Source: a virus
DNA: 46,278 bases
Strand: one strand, 5' to 3'
Virus record (IMG/VR): IMGVR_UViG_3300033145_002929
Location: 1-46,278 of that record
Of the stretch, positions 7,207 through 14,574 are shown piece by piece (within the stretch, counting starts at the first letter, position 1; every line of letters starts with the position of its first letter). The translations under genes were made by a program, and so were the position numbers. A model generated the notes under the pieces. That model had not been told where the DNA came from and made no database searches. It saw only the letters and a list, made by a program, of their open reading frames with translations.

Positions 7207-9274
7207 CTTTTAACTCCGAGAGGAAATGTGGCCTTGCTAATCCGAGTGACTCGACGAGAACCCCCATATCTATTAGTATGCTCCAGGCTTCATAATATTC
7301 AGATGTTGTCATAGCATCTTTTGCAATTTCTTTTGCTTCTTCTCTAGTGACTTCTTTCTTCCCTTCACAAATTCTCCAGTAAAGATATTGACAATTTTCA
7401 GGAAGATAAAAAATTCTCTCATTAATATCAATACTTCTTAATTGAGAAACATCTATCCAACTTTTGATTAGGCTCAACCAAACTTCTTTTAAAATTTTAT
7501 AATCTTCCTCTTTTGCTTTGAAAGACATATCCTTTTCCATAAAACATCTTGCCTTAACAATGCCGTCCATAAGACATTCAATGTGGTGCATGTGCCTGGC
7601 ATCATAATGTCTATTCAGATTTTCTGTTAAAACTTTTGGAACAGATTGATGAATTTCTTCAACTTTTTCTAAATCATACTTTGCTGGAAATGTTTGAAGA
7701 TAATCCAAAATACTAATCCAATCATTCACAGAGATTTTGAAATAATATCTTTCCAAAGCTGAATCCTTACTTTTTCTAACCATTTGCACATGATGATCTG
7801 TTTGATAATAGATAAGCCATCTCGAAAGAAAACTTTCATCAAAAGCATTTACTAAATTTTCCACATTCTTTATTTCTCTAATTGGATTTGTCGTCGCTAT
7901 AACTCTTGCAGTCATATTAACATTCACTCTTGAAACTCCTGAACCGGCTTCTCTTTTTTGATGTTCTAATAAATCATTCATAATTGCAACACCTTCTTCT
8001 CTTTGACTTCCTTCTTTTGTTGTCCTGGTATTAATCAAACATCTCAAGAACTCATCACAAAAAGCATATCTATTACTCTCAGCAAGGTACCCTAATCTTG
8101 CAGGATTATATTTAAAAGAAGGCACTAAATGTTTTAGCGTCGAACTTGCTCCTGAAAAAATATTTCTTGTTTCCTTACTTCTTGCATGCAATGAATTTAA
8201 CATTAAGGATTTACCTGACATCTTAGGCCCAATTTGAAGAATGTGCATAGGATATTTGTTGAAGATTCCTTTATTCTCATGCGTGAGCCAAGCCCATATT
8301 AACCATTTGTACCAATTAGGTTGCAACAGCTTCCATGTTTTAGAATTTTTTGTAGTTGTAAAAGGATATTCAAAGAAAGTATCTTTTTCAATTTTTAGAA
8401 AGTCTAATCTTGATTTAAATTCTTTATGATTTTTAAATTTAATAATTCTATTTTGAATTTTTTGAGCAAAGAAAAAAGGAAGTTTAGTTGGAAGTCTGGC
8501 AGAATCAGTGAGCATTTTATAGTCGCTGCATTGTGTCTGAACTCCTGTGACAACATAATCTCCAATCTCACATTGAGTTGAAGTCATCAGAATGAGCTCA
8601 TTATTATCTTCAGTAATAAATCGATAGACATAAAAAGGTATTGTTATTTCTTTAATAACTTTCACTTCATTTCTTGTAAACTTTTCTCCAAACAATGCTA
8701 TTCCCTTATACTTTGGCTCACCTGTTTCTTTGTCATGCTTCTTACTTTCAATGACTGTTGCTATTGGAATCTCTTGTGCATGCTCATAAATCTCAGCAAC
8801 TATTTTTCCATAAACTACTTTCTCCTTGCTGATATAAAACTTAACCAGGCCTGTTTCTTGATAGACTCCATTTGTTAATTTTGATAATTGAACATAATTA
8901 TAATTTTGAGGAATTGAAACAATCCCTTCTGAACCCTTTCCTAATCTTGAATACCCAAAAATTACTTTCTCTTCGATTGAATCATCTTTTTCTTCATACA
9001 AACTAATCATTTTAGATTGTTCATGCAATTCAATTTCTTCATCAATAAATTTTAGATCTTCTTCCGGAACATCCTGTTTAGAAATAAAAGATTTCAGCGC
9101 CTTTAATTGCATAATAAATTCTTTGCTTTTCTCTTCATTAATTGGCTCTGTTAATTCTGCACACTTCAAAACAACATCAGATTCGATTCTTGTCCAAAAA
9201 GATAATCCCCCAAATTTTGTTTTGAGCATTTTCATAATCTCTCCTCTTATAGAATCAGTTTTAGCTTCTGTCAT
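7184..9274 (-). CDS. MCM-like AAA+ replicative helicase
   Basis: A 696-aa protein. AAA+ motifs follow MCM order: Walker A GPKMSGKS (about residues 350-357), Walker B YAFCDEFLR (about 400-409), a helix with NDLLEHQKREAGSG, sensor 1 ARVIATTNP (about 453-462) and the arginine finger SFLSRW (about 480). These match the MCM signatures of a G-rich P-loop, an E-Q-Q-like helix, A-A-N-P and L-L-S-R-F. The first 330 residues would hold the OB/N-terminal domain, but no zinc motif is obvious. It probably unwinds DNA as a hexameric ring. Virus-encoded MCM next to a primase suggests replisome self-sufficiency apart from the polymerase. Confidence 0.75.
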   Translation of the reverse strand: MTEAKTDSIRGEIMKMLKTKFGGLSFWTRIESDVVLKCAELTEPINEEKSKEFIMQLKALKSFISKQDVPEEDLKFIDEEIELHEQSKMISLYEEKDDSIEEKVIFGYSRLGKGSEGIVSIPQNYNYVQLSKLTNGVYQETGLVKFYISKEKVVYGKIVAEIYEHAQEIPIATVIESKKHDKETGEPKYKGIALFGEKFTRNEVKVIKEITIPFYVYRFITEDNNELILMTSTQCEIGDYVVTGVQTQCSDYKMLTDSARLPTKLPFFFAQKIQNRIIKFKNHKEFKSRLDFLKIEKDTFFEYPFTTTKNSKTWKLLQPNWYKWLIWAWLTHENKGIFNKYPMHILQIGPKMSGKSLMLNSLHARSKETRNIFSGASSTLKHLVPSFKYNPARLGYLAESNRYAFCDEFLRCLINTRTTKEGSQREEGVAIMNDLLEHQKREAGSGVSRVNVNMTARVIATTNPIREIKNVENLVNAFDESFLSRWLIYYQTDHHVQMVRKSKDSALERYYFKISVNDWISILDYLQTFPAKYDLEKVEEIHQSVPKVLTENLNRHYDARHMHHIECLMDGIVKARCFMEKDMSFKAKEEDYKILKEVWLSLIKSWIDVSQLRSIDINERIFYLPENCQYLYWRICEGKKEVTREEAKEIAKDAMTTSEYYEAWSILIDMGVLVESLGLARPHFLSELKDGEQSRL

Positions 9275-9470
9275 AATATCCCCCCCTCATTGGTTCAACA
9301 TAAGAAATCCCATCATAATCAAAAGGAATCTCATTGTTAAATTTATCAAGAAATATCAAAGTATGTTCGCCAAGTTCTTTGATCACTCCTGTATAGAACT
9401 TTCCATTCTTCAAATTAAGTTTCACCTTAACCTTTTTTTTATGAAATTCAATTAAGTATTTTTTTTCCAC
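9261..9470 (-). CDS. Hfq/Sm-like RNA-binding protein
   Basis: From the GTG at 9470 the product is 69 aa. It contains VKVKLNLKNGKFYTGVIKEL, then HTLIFLDKF, then IPFDYDGISYVEP. This is the Sm fold pattern: Sm1 with NG-x-x-x-x-G-x-I, and Sm2 resembling the Hfq Y-K-H-A-I-S-T-V-x-P strand. Such proteins form rings that bind U- or A-rich RNA. A TTG start at 9515 (84 aa) is possible, but GGAGAGG lies directly before the GTG. It overlaps the start of the MCM-like gene by 14 bases. A TATA-like TTTAAATA upstream suggests its own promoter. Confidence 0.65.
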   Translation of the reverse strand: MEKKYLIEFHKKKVKVKLNLKNGKFYTGVIKELGEHTLIFLDKFNNEIPFDYDGISYVEPMRGGYYDRS

Positions 9471-9518
9471 TCTGTCCTCTCCATCTTTCCTAAGAAAGTA
9501 AGCAAGTAAATTCAATCC

Positions 9519-9531
9519 ATTATTTAAAGCT
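9519..9531 (-). promoter_or_regulatory. Possible TATA element upstream of the Hfq/Sm-like gene
   Basis: On the minus strand, GCTTTAAATAATG sits roughly 50-60 bases before the GTG at 9470. The spacing suits an archaeal promoter with a short leader carrying the GGAGAGG ribosome binding site. Confidence 0.3.
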
Positions 9532-9536
9532 TACCC

Positions 9537-9860
9537 TTATTTATCCTTACTTTTCAGTTGAGACATCATCTCTCTTGCAGCTAGAACTTGCTCAGCAACC
9601 TCTACCTCTTTTAATGGCCCAATTAATCTAAAATCATATATTTTCTTTTCTCCGAGCAAATTTTGTTCTGCACTAATAATCTCTGCTTTGAAGTGGCCAC
9701 CCATCACAATCAAATGATGATATTGGCAAAAAGTCAATTCAACTGAAGCGCCTTCTTCATTAATTAATTCAAAAGCATGTCTATATTTTCCTTCTAATTT
9801 ACATCCATGTTCAGTTGGATAAGAACATTTGCACCTCTCTGGTTTTTTATCAGCTTCCAT
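9537..9860 (-). CDS. Small zinc-binding protein
   Basis: A 107-aa protein from the ATG at 9860. A longer form from 9914 would overlap the TRAM gene by 65 bases and lacks a good ribosome site. It contains CKCSYPTEHGCKLEG and CQYHH, a Cys/His set able to bind one zinc. The rest (HFKAEIISAEQNLLGEKKIY and a helical C-terminus) is of unknown function. It is coupled to the TRAM gene through overlap of its start with that gene's stop. Confidence 0.55.
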   Translation of the reverse strand: MEADKKPERCKCSYPTEHGCKLEGKYRHAFELINEEGASVELTFCQYHHLIVMGGHFKAEIISAEQNLLGEKKIYDFRLIGPLKEVEVAEQVLAAREMMSQLKSKDK

Positions 9861-10071
9861 CAACCCTCTCTGCAAAAGCAAACTTAGGTAAAACTTTTGT
9901 AATTTTAATTTCAATCATTGTGCTTAACTGAACTCCTCTTTTTTCTATACCCTTCAGAAAAATAACAAATCCCTTATGTTCCATAATTGGATCTCCATCC
10001 TTTCCAAATTTTGTAACTCCAAGTTTAAGTTTCTCTCCTACTTTTACTGGGGGGTTTATTTCTTCTTGCAT
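9850..10071 (-). CDS. TRAM-domain RNA-binding protein
   Basis: A 73-aa protein from the ATG at 10071, which has GGAGAAA just upstream. An alternative start at 10110 adds 13 residues. The sequence KVGEKLKLGVTKFGKDGDPI, then HKGFVIFLKG, then VQLSTMIEIKITKV and FAFAERV, follows the TRAM pattern V-G-x-x-x-x-x-x-I-x-x-x-G-x-x-G, G-F-V-V-F-V, I-T-K-V and A-x-A-E. Stand-alone TRAM proteins in archaea act as cold-shock-like RNA chaperones. The neighbouring Hfq/Sm-like gene suggests a shared role in viral or host RNA handling (inference). Confidence 0.7.
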   Translation of the reverse strand: MQEEINPPVKVGEKLKLGVTKFGKDGDPIMEHKGFVIFLKGIEKRGVQLSTMIEIKITKVLPKFAFAERVDGS

Positions 10072-10451
10072 TTTTTTTTCTCCAACATTATTTTGATAGT
10101 TCGATTCCATATCTTATCTTCTCTCTTTTTATAATTTAAATATTTTTGCTTATCCTTTGCATTAGCAAAGAAGCACCATCCGCAATTCAAACACTCAAGC
10201 CACTCTACTTTTAAAACACATCTCATTCCTTTTTTGGTTTTCATGCTCTTAGAAACAATAATATCATTTGGAATCAAGCGGTGATAATTTTTTCTACAGA
10301 ATAATATCCTACAAATTTTCTTTCTAAAATCCATACTCCAATTCCAATATCTAACTTTGATCATAAAACATTCCCATTTGAAATTTCCCCAAGGTCCTAA
10401 ATCTTTTCCTTTGATATGACTTCCGGTTGTAGTTGTTTTTGTTTCACTCAT
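10056..10451 (-). CDS. Cys-containing hypothetical protein
   Basis: A 131-aa protein from the ATG at 10451, preceded by GGAGAGAAC. It has a basic, aromatic middle (ECFMIKVRYWNWSMDF) and a CLNCGWCFF motif near residue 100, followed by a Lys-rich tail. The C-x-x-C-x-x-C group plus earlier Cys residues could bind a metal. No family recognised. The start overlaps the stop of gene 10444-10644. Confidence 0.45.
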   Translation of the reverse strand: MSETKTTTTGSHIKGKDLGPWGNFKWECFMIKVRYWNWSMDFRKKICRILFCRKNYHRLIPNDIIVSKSMKTKKGMRCVLKVEWLECLNCGWCFFANAKDKQKYLNYKKREDKIWNRTIKIMLEKKKCKKK

Positions 10452-10644
10452 TGTTCTCTCCAAAAGGATCTAACCACAATTCAGTTCCACAGAATCTGCA
10501 TTTGTGTTTTGTTCCTCTTTTTTTTGGGCTTAGATTAAATCGACACTCTCCTTTAATGGGGTTCTCTTTACAAACAGGGCATTCCCATCTATCTTTTGAA
10601 ACCCCTGCAACCCCTGTTCCTGAAATAAATTTTGCATATTTCAT
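10444..10644 (-). CDS. Double zinc-ribbon mini-protein
   Basis: A 66-aa protein with WECPVCKENP and HKCRFCGTEL, two C-x-x-C knuckles spaced about 27 residues apart, which is enough for one zinc ribbon. The function may be nucleic-acid or protein binding. It overlaps the upstream gene by an ATGA junction. Confidence 0.5.
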   Translation of the reverse strand: MKYAKFISGTGVAGVSKDRWECPVCKENPIKGECRFNLSPKKRGTKHKCRFCGTELWLDPFGENNE

Positions 10645-10829
10645 TTTTCTAAATTCAACCCCTTCTTTTTTAATAATCGATTAGCCAGGGCAATCATCAC
10701 TTTTTTATTTTCTTCAGGGAGATCCTCAAACTTAACTTGACATTTCTTTTGAGTTCCCCACTTCATTTGCTTCGCAATCTCTTCATACTGGTCGTGCATC
10801 CAGATTGCTAATTTCTCTGCGTTTTCCAT
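10641..10829 (-). CDS. Small helical hypothetical protein
   Basis: A 62-aa protein, MENAEKLAIWMHDQYEEIAK at the N-terminus, mostly helical with a Lys-rich end. It contains FEDLPEENKKVMIALANRLL, a layout seen in small phage proteins of unknown function. Start and stop codons couple to neighbours on both sides. Confidence 0.5.
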   Translation of the reverse strand: MENAEKLAIWMHDQYEEIAKQMKWGTQKKCQVKFEDLPEENKKVMIALANRLLKKKGLNLEK

Positions 10830-10836
10830 TTTGGTT

Positions 10837-11022
10837 TTAAATGTTTATTGCTATTTTTGCGTTAGCATATTTCTTAACTTCTGCAGCAGCATCAATCTTT
10901 TTCTTAAATGCTTCTAGTTCTGCAAAATTCCCATAGACTTTGACAGCTCCACCCTTCGATGGTGTTCCAATCTCAATGCTATCTGGGTTTTCAGTTATAT
11001 GCTTTTGTGTACTTTCTTCCAT
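10837..11022 (-). CDS. Hypothetical 61-aa protein
   Basis: No family recognised. The segment GGAVKVYGNFAELEAFKKKI, then AAAEVKKYANAKIAINI, suggests a small beta-alpha-beta unit. It is preceded by GGAGG (minus strand) just before the ATG and lies in the tight minus operon. Confidence 0.45.
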   Translation of the reverse strand: MEESTQKHITENPDSIEIGTPSKGGAVKVYGNFAELEAFKKKIDAAAEVKKYANAKIAINI

Positions 11023-11039
11023 TGTTTTTTTCCTCCAAT

Positions 11040-11345
11040 TTAATTTTGAGTTGAATCAGCAACAACCTCTTCTTCAACTTCGGAATCAATTTTTTGACGA
11101 ATGATTCCTAAAATGTCAAACTCAACTTTAGCAACTTTTCCAAGCTTATTGTAGTCATAGATTGCAGATTGAACTTTCTTTAATTTCTCTTGAATCTTTT
11201 CAATCTTTTCATCTCTGCCTTCTCTTTGCTTAGCGTTTTCCTCAAGTCTTGTTGATCTCTCGCTTTTAATCTGCTCCTTTAAAGATTTTCTTTCAGCTTC
11301 AATTTTCTTCAACTTTTCTTCAGCAGTTATATCTTGTTCTTCCAT
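11040..11345 (-). CDS. Coiled-coil protein
   Basis: A 101-aa protein with a long charged helix (residues 5-70, heptad-like pattern of Lys/Glu with Ile/Leu), then VAKVEFDILGIIRQKI and an acidic tail. Probably an oligomeric helper. GGAGGT precedes the ATG. Confidence 0.5.
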   Translation of the reverse strand: MEEQDITAEEKLKKIEAERKSLKEQIKSERSTRLEENAKQREGRDEKIEKIQEKLKKVQSAIYDYNKLGKVAKVEFDILGIIRQKIDSEVEEEVVADSTQN

Positions 11346-11461
11346 TATTTTTTACCTCCCTCTAATTTTTCAACTCTTTGATCGAGCTCACGATTCTCGA
11401 GCATAACTTTATCGACATTATCCTCAATCTCTTCAATTCTTTTTTCTGTTTCTTTTTCCAT
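11345..11461 (-). CDS. 38-aa coiled-coil peptide
   Basis: MEKETEKRIEEIEDNVDKVM followed by ENRELDQRVEKLEGGKK. A single amphipathic helix with a clear heptad pattern. Its last codons carry the GGAGGT of the next gene, and its TAA overlaps the next ATG by one base. Confidence 0.5.
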   Translation of the reverse strand: MEKETEKRIEEIEDNVDKVMLENRELDQRVEKLEGGKK

Positions 11462-11556
11462 TATGTATAGCTTCCTGTTTTTTCTAAAATTTGTTTAAGC
11501 AAATCTTGAATCTTTTTTATTTCTTCAAGGAAAATTGCAAATTGTTCATTGTCCAT
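11461..11556 (-). CDS. 31-aa helical peptide
   Basis: MDNEQFAIFLEEIKKIQDLL then KQILEKTGSYT. It overlaps the next start by one base (TAATG). The pairing of two tiny helical ORFs in tandem suggests that both are translated, though proof needs proteomics or conservation. Confidence 0.4.
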   Translation of the reverse strand: MDNEQFAIFLEEIKKIQDLLKQILEKTGSYT

Positions 11557-11557
11557 T

Positions 11558-11746
11558 TTATTTTTTTTTGTGTTGCCTTTTTGTTCCAGGCATATATTTT
11601 CCCCTCTGCTTTGGAGGAGGCATACCTTCGCGCTTATCGTGACAAGGCCTACAAATCCTTATGAATGGAGGTCTGTGTCCACCCCTTAAAGAATGTTTTG
11701 TGAGCCACTTAAACTTCTTACAATCTGGGCAACGGCCCCACATCAT
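11558..11746 (-). CDS. Zinc-finger mini-protein
   Basis: A 62-aa protein with GRCPDCKKFKWL and ICRPCHDKREG. Two C-x-x-C pairs, the second followed by His, resemble the zinc-binding part of HNH-type proteins, but the nuclease residues are not evident. It has a basic C-terminal tail. Confidence 0.5.
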   Translation of the reverse strand: MMWGRCPDCKKFKWLTKHSLRGGHRPPFIRICRPCHDKREGMPPPKQRGKYMPGTKRQHKKK

Positions 11747-11925
11747 TTTTGGATGTTCTTGAATTCAGCTTCAACCTCAGTCCTTAGCAAAGTAAATCTT
11801 TTACGGATTCCTTTGATCAATTCATCTTCAGATTCATGTGAGATTGGTTCATCTAACATTTCCAAAGTAACTTTATCGAAGTTTCTGCTTAGCGCTAGTC
11901 CGATGTTGATTTTTGTTGTTGGCAT
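11743..11925 (-). CDS. Small helical hypothetical protein
   Basis: A 60-aa protein from the ATG at 11925, chosen because GGAGGAC lies just upstream. It starts MPTTKINIGLALSRNFDKVT and has a helical C-terminus (EDELIKGIRKRFTLLRTEVE). Similar small proteins are common in phage early regions. Function unknown. Confidence 0.5.
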   Translation of the reverse strand: MPTTKINIGLALSRNFDKVTLEMLDEPISHESEDELIKGIRKRFTLLRTEVEAEFKNIQK

Positions 11926-12187
11926 TTTTGTCCTCCTTTTTCTTATCAATTACTTTTTTCAAGTGCTTATTGAAACAAGTCTTTGAGCATATGTGAACAT
12001 CTTTGAGAGCAACTCTTTCTCCTAAAATTCTCATCTCTAAATTATAAATATAAATCCAACCATCTTCATAAGGGAAAACATTTCCACCCTTAAAATCATC
12101 GCTATCTAATTCTGGTTTATCTCCACTTTCTTTTTTACATTCATTGCAAATAAAATTCACAGTTTTGATATTCTTTTTAGTTTTCAT
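11873..12187 (-). CDS. Zinc-binding hypothetical protein
   Basis: A 104-aa protein with ICNECKKESGD at the N-terminus and DVHICSKTCFNKHLKKVID near residue 70. C-x-x-C with H-x-C-x-x-x-C forms a treble-clef-like set. A Lys-rich tail overlaps the next gene by 53 bases, so the tail may be dispensable. Confidence 0.5.
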   Translation of the reverse strand: MKTKKNIKTVNFICNECKKESGDKPELDSDDFKGGNVFPYEDGWIYIYNLEMRILGERVALKDVHICSKTCFNKHLKKVIDKKKEDKNANNKNQHRTSAKQKLR

Positions 12188-12326
12188 TGTATAACTCCAT
12201 TAAATAAAGTGCTAATGTGATTGCAAAGAAAATTTGTGATGTCGTCCCTGAAGTTAATCCAGAAACAATAAGAACAAAGATAAATAATCCTGCTTTCAAT
12301 AATCTATAAATTGTTGTTGCTTTCAT
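12177..12326 (-). CDS. 49-aa two-helix membrane protein
   Basis: Starts MKATTIYRLLKAGLFIFVLI. Two hydrophobic helices (residues 11-24 and 30-43) are separated by a short GTTSQ turn. There is no ribosome site, but a TATA-like CTTTTTAAAGG lies about 20-30 bases upstream, which fits a leaderless transcript. A holin-like or envelope role is possible but not shown. Confidence 0.45.
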   Translation of the reverse strand: MKATTIYRLLKAGLFIFVLIVSGLTSGTTSQIFFAITLALYLMELYNEN

Positions 12327-12344
12327 AAAAAGAATAACAAAAGT

Positions 12345-12355
12345 CCTTTAAAAAG
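12345..12355 (-). promoter_or_regulatory. Putative promoter for the small membrane protein and downstream minus genes
   Basis: On the minus strand GTAAGC-CTTTTTAAAGG lies close enough to the ATG at 12326 to make the transcript leaderless. It follows a poly-T stretch after gene 12427-13032, so a new transcript probably starts here. Confidence 0.35.
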
Positions 12356-12426
12356 GCTTACGCTGATGTTATCTCTAAATTGTGAGAAAATAAAAAAAAG
12401 AAAAAAAAGAAATAGTTGTGATGAAT

Positions 12427-13032
12427 TTATGCGAATATTAATTCGATATCCTCATCATTGTAGTCGCCTTCATCGAACACAACATTTGCTGTAGCAGTTA
12501 TATCTTTCTTGAATCTAGTAGCTTCCCCTTCTTCCAGGGTGTACTTGATCTCAAGTTCAAACACAACTTCTGCAACCTTGTCTTGGTCGGGCTTAAGGCC
12601 TAATTCGATTACGTTAATCTTGTAATCGTCAACATCCACATCTTTCAACTCATCAAATCCTTCTATATTGGCTTCGAGATATTTCTCTAATGCCTTATAG
12701 TCACGATCTTCGAGCTCGATTTCTGCGACGTCGTAAGCTTCAGCTTCGAGTTCTTCGATTTCATCTTCGTACAAATTTTCCCATAAGTCATCAATCCTAT
12801 CCGAATTAACTTCTTTTGGTTCAGGAATTGTAATCGCAGGGATTACAACTTCTGGAATCTCTGCTGCAATCTCAACTGCAGTTGGGATTTCAATTTGTCC
12901 GAGAACTTGGGCGGCAACTTTGTCAGATAATGCTTGTTCATCAACTTGATTTCCTACAACAAGAAACATTGAGACGATGCTCAAAATTCCTACGAGAACA
13001 ATCAAAGTAATTAACAGGTTTTCTTTTTCCAT
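12427..13032 (-). CDS. Membrane-anchored acidic protein
   Basis: A 201-aa protein from the ATG at 13032, preceded by GGAGGTAACA. One N-terminal helix (LLITLIVLVGILSIVSMFLV) is followed by a strongly acidic ectodomain (many Asp/Glu; segments LEAEAYDVAEIELEDRDYKA and KVAEVVFELEIKYTLEEGEA). The predicted topology is a single anchor with an outside or cytoplasmic domain. No family recognised. It stands alone, flanked by T-rich minus-strand stretches on both sides, so it is probably transcribed as a single gene. Confidence 0.6.
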   Translation of the reverse strand: MEKENLLITLIVLVGILSIVSMFLVVGNQVDEQALSDKVAAQVLGQIEIPTAVEIAAEIPEVVIPAITIPEPKEVNSDRIDDLWENLYEDEIEELEAEAYDVAEIELEDRDYKALEKYLEANIEGFDELKDVDVDDYKINVIELGLKPDQDKVAEVVFELEIKYTLEEGEATRFKKDITATANVVFDEGDYNDEDIELIFA

Positions 13033-13191
13033 TGTTACCTCCATATTTAATTGATTCCATAAGGAGTATGTTGCTTTTAAAGTTAATTATTTTAGAAAAG
13101 CCCGTTTAATATATATGGGAGATTTTAAAACAGATATGTAGAAAAGTATAATTGCAAATTGCAAAAAAAAAGAAATAGTAAAAAAAATAAA

Positions 13192-13380
13192 TTAAATTTT
13201 GTTTCCTGCTCGTTTGAGGAGTTTGTTGAGTTCTTCTTCAACCTTTGGTAATTCCGATTGCTCAAAATTGTTTGCTTTCAATCTGTGGTATCTAATCTTA
13301 TCCTTAAGTGCTAATCGCTTCTGCAATAACTTTCTAATTTCTTTCTTCCACGCACCATATAGATAATCTTTAAATACCAT
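13192..13380 (-). CDS. Basic helical hypothetical protein
   Basis: A 62-aa protein from the ATG at 13380 (a TTG at 13389 is possible). It reads MVFKDYLYGAWKKEIRKLLQ, then a basic helix and LPKVEEELNKLLKRAG. It is probably coupled to the upstream 267-aa gene. A poly-A/T tract after the stop may be a terminator. Confidence 0.45.
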   Translation of the reverse strand: MVFKDYLYGAWKKEIRKLLQKRLALKDKIRYHRLKANNFEQSELPKVEEELNKLLKRAGNKI

Positions 13381-13385
13381 TTTAA

Positions 13386-14186
13386 TCAATAATAACTTCC
13401 GTCGTCATCTTCCTCATCTTCATCAAAATCCTCATCATCATCATCTTCACAATCAGAATCATCTTTCTTCTTGTAATAGAATGTTGGAAGTTTCAGAAAT
13501 GAATAAGTTGATTTTAGTTTCTTGAGTTCTTCTTCAAATTCAGACAATCTTTTATCATATTCTTCTTCAGATATAACAATTCTAATTGTAGTTGTGTCTT
13601 GCCTATATCCATAATTATATGATTCTTTGACTTGCCTTTTCAAGTCATCAATCTTTTCCATAATTAAAAGATAACGATTGAAATCATTTTCTTCTTTTTT
13701 GGAAACAACTTTTTGTTGATTAAGAAGTTCTAAAACACTCGCTTTAAATTGAGATAAATCAAAATTTATACTTGCTTCTTCTCCAACTTGGAAATCAATT
13801 TCTTCAAATTCAATTTTGTCCTCTCTAAATTCTGTTAATCCCCAAGAACTAATCTTGTTATCTGATTTTCTATTGTAAGTCAGATATGCTTTGAAGATTG
13901 GAATCACAACATAATTCTGAAGTTTGTCTAAAAACTTTTTGATGTTAATTTTATCTCTATTCCAATAACTTATATCACTCATAAAAGGAAGGTTTGAACT
14001 AACTTCAATTCTCTCTTTTCTTTCTAAGAGATTTCCACTCACAATTTTCTCAACCTTCACAAAAAAAGAAGTTGGAGATTGGAGAGTGATTAAATTCATA
14101 CCTCTATTGTTTTTTTCTAATCGTTCCTCTCGTAATCTCAACTTTTGATATTGCTCATACGCTTGAGTGCTTGTTTGGATTTCCAT
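13386..14186 (-). CDS. Hypothetical protein with acidic C-terminal tail
   Basis: A 267-aa protein from the ATG at 14186; a longer form from 14234 would overlap the next gene by 47 bases. The first 200 residues are mixed alpha/beta (MNLITLQSPTSFFVKVEKIV, YVVIPIFKAYLTYN). The last 25 are almost all Asp/Glu (SDCEDDDDEDFDEDEEDDD). Acidic tails of this kind occur on single-strand DNA-binding and histone-chaperone-like proteins. It follows the AAA+ ATPase cluster. Function unknown. Confidence 0.5.
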   Translation of the reverse strand: MEIQTSTQAYEQYQKLRLREERLEKNNRGMNLITLQSPTSFFVKVEKIVSGNLLERKERIEVSSNLPFMSDISYWNRDKINIKKFLDKLQNYVVIPIFKAYLTYNRKSDNKISSWGLTEFREDKIEFEEIDFQVGEEASINFDLSQFKASVLELLNQQKVVSKKEENDFNRYLLIMEKIDDLKRQVKESYNYGYRQDTTTIRIVISEEEYDKRLSEFEEELKKLKSTYSFLKLPTFYYKKKDDSDCEDDDDEDFDEDEEDDDGSYY

Positions 14187-14187
14187 T

Positions 14188-14574
14188 TTAATCTTTTTCC
14201 TTCCTGTCTGTTTTAGGCAAAGGACTAACAACAACTATTGTATCTTTTACTTGGATAAATAATTCTTTGTTATTATCTTCGGAGATAATCATCTCTCCCT
14301 CGCTACCAACCAAATCAAGTGCTTCCTTAAGTTGCTTAACATTGTATCGGACATATTCTTTTCCATTAAACCTCGCTTGAGTAATCAATAGTTTTGTTAG
14401 AGTGCTATCTCCAACTGAAATACTTTCTTCGTTGCACTTCACTTTGAATTTTTCTGCTAAAGAATTATCATCAAGCATATTGTCTGCTGAAAATTTCCTA
14501 ACCCATTTCAATAATGTCAAGTTATTAAGAAGATTCTTAATAAAATCATTACTCGGTTTTTTTGTTTTTTCCAT
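14188..14574 (-). CDS. Hypothetical protein, faintly sliding-clamp-like
   Basis: A 128-aa protein. The stretch EKFKVKCNEESISVGDSTLTK, then YNVKQLKEALDLVGSEGEM and ELFIQVKDTIVVVSPLP, resembles the alternating strands of a sliding clamp subdomain with a closing V-V-V-S-P-L-P. At half the length of PCNA it would need to assemble differently. The resemblance is weak and seen by eye only. It overlaps the AAA+ gene by 26 bases, a partner arrangement that would fit a clamp and its loader but also many others. Confidence 0.4.
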   Translation of the reverse strand: MEKTKKPSNDFIKNLLNNLTLLKWVRKFSADNMLDDNSLAEKFKVKCNEESISVGDSTLTKLLITQARFNGKEYVRYNVKQLKEALDLVGSEGEMIISEDNNKELFIQVKDTIVVVSPLPKTDRKEKD

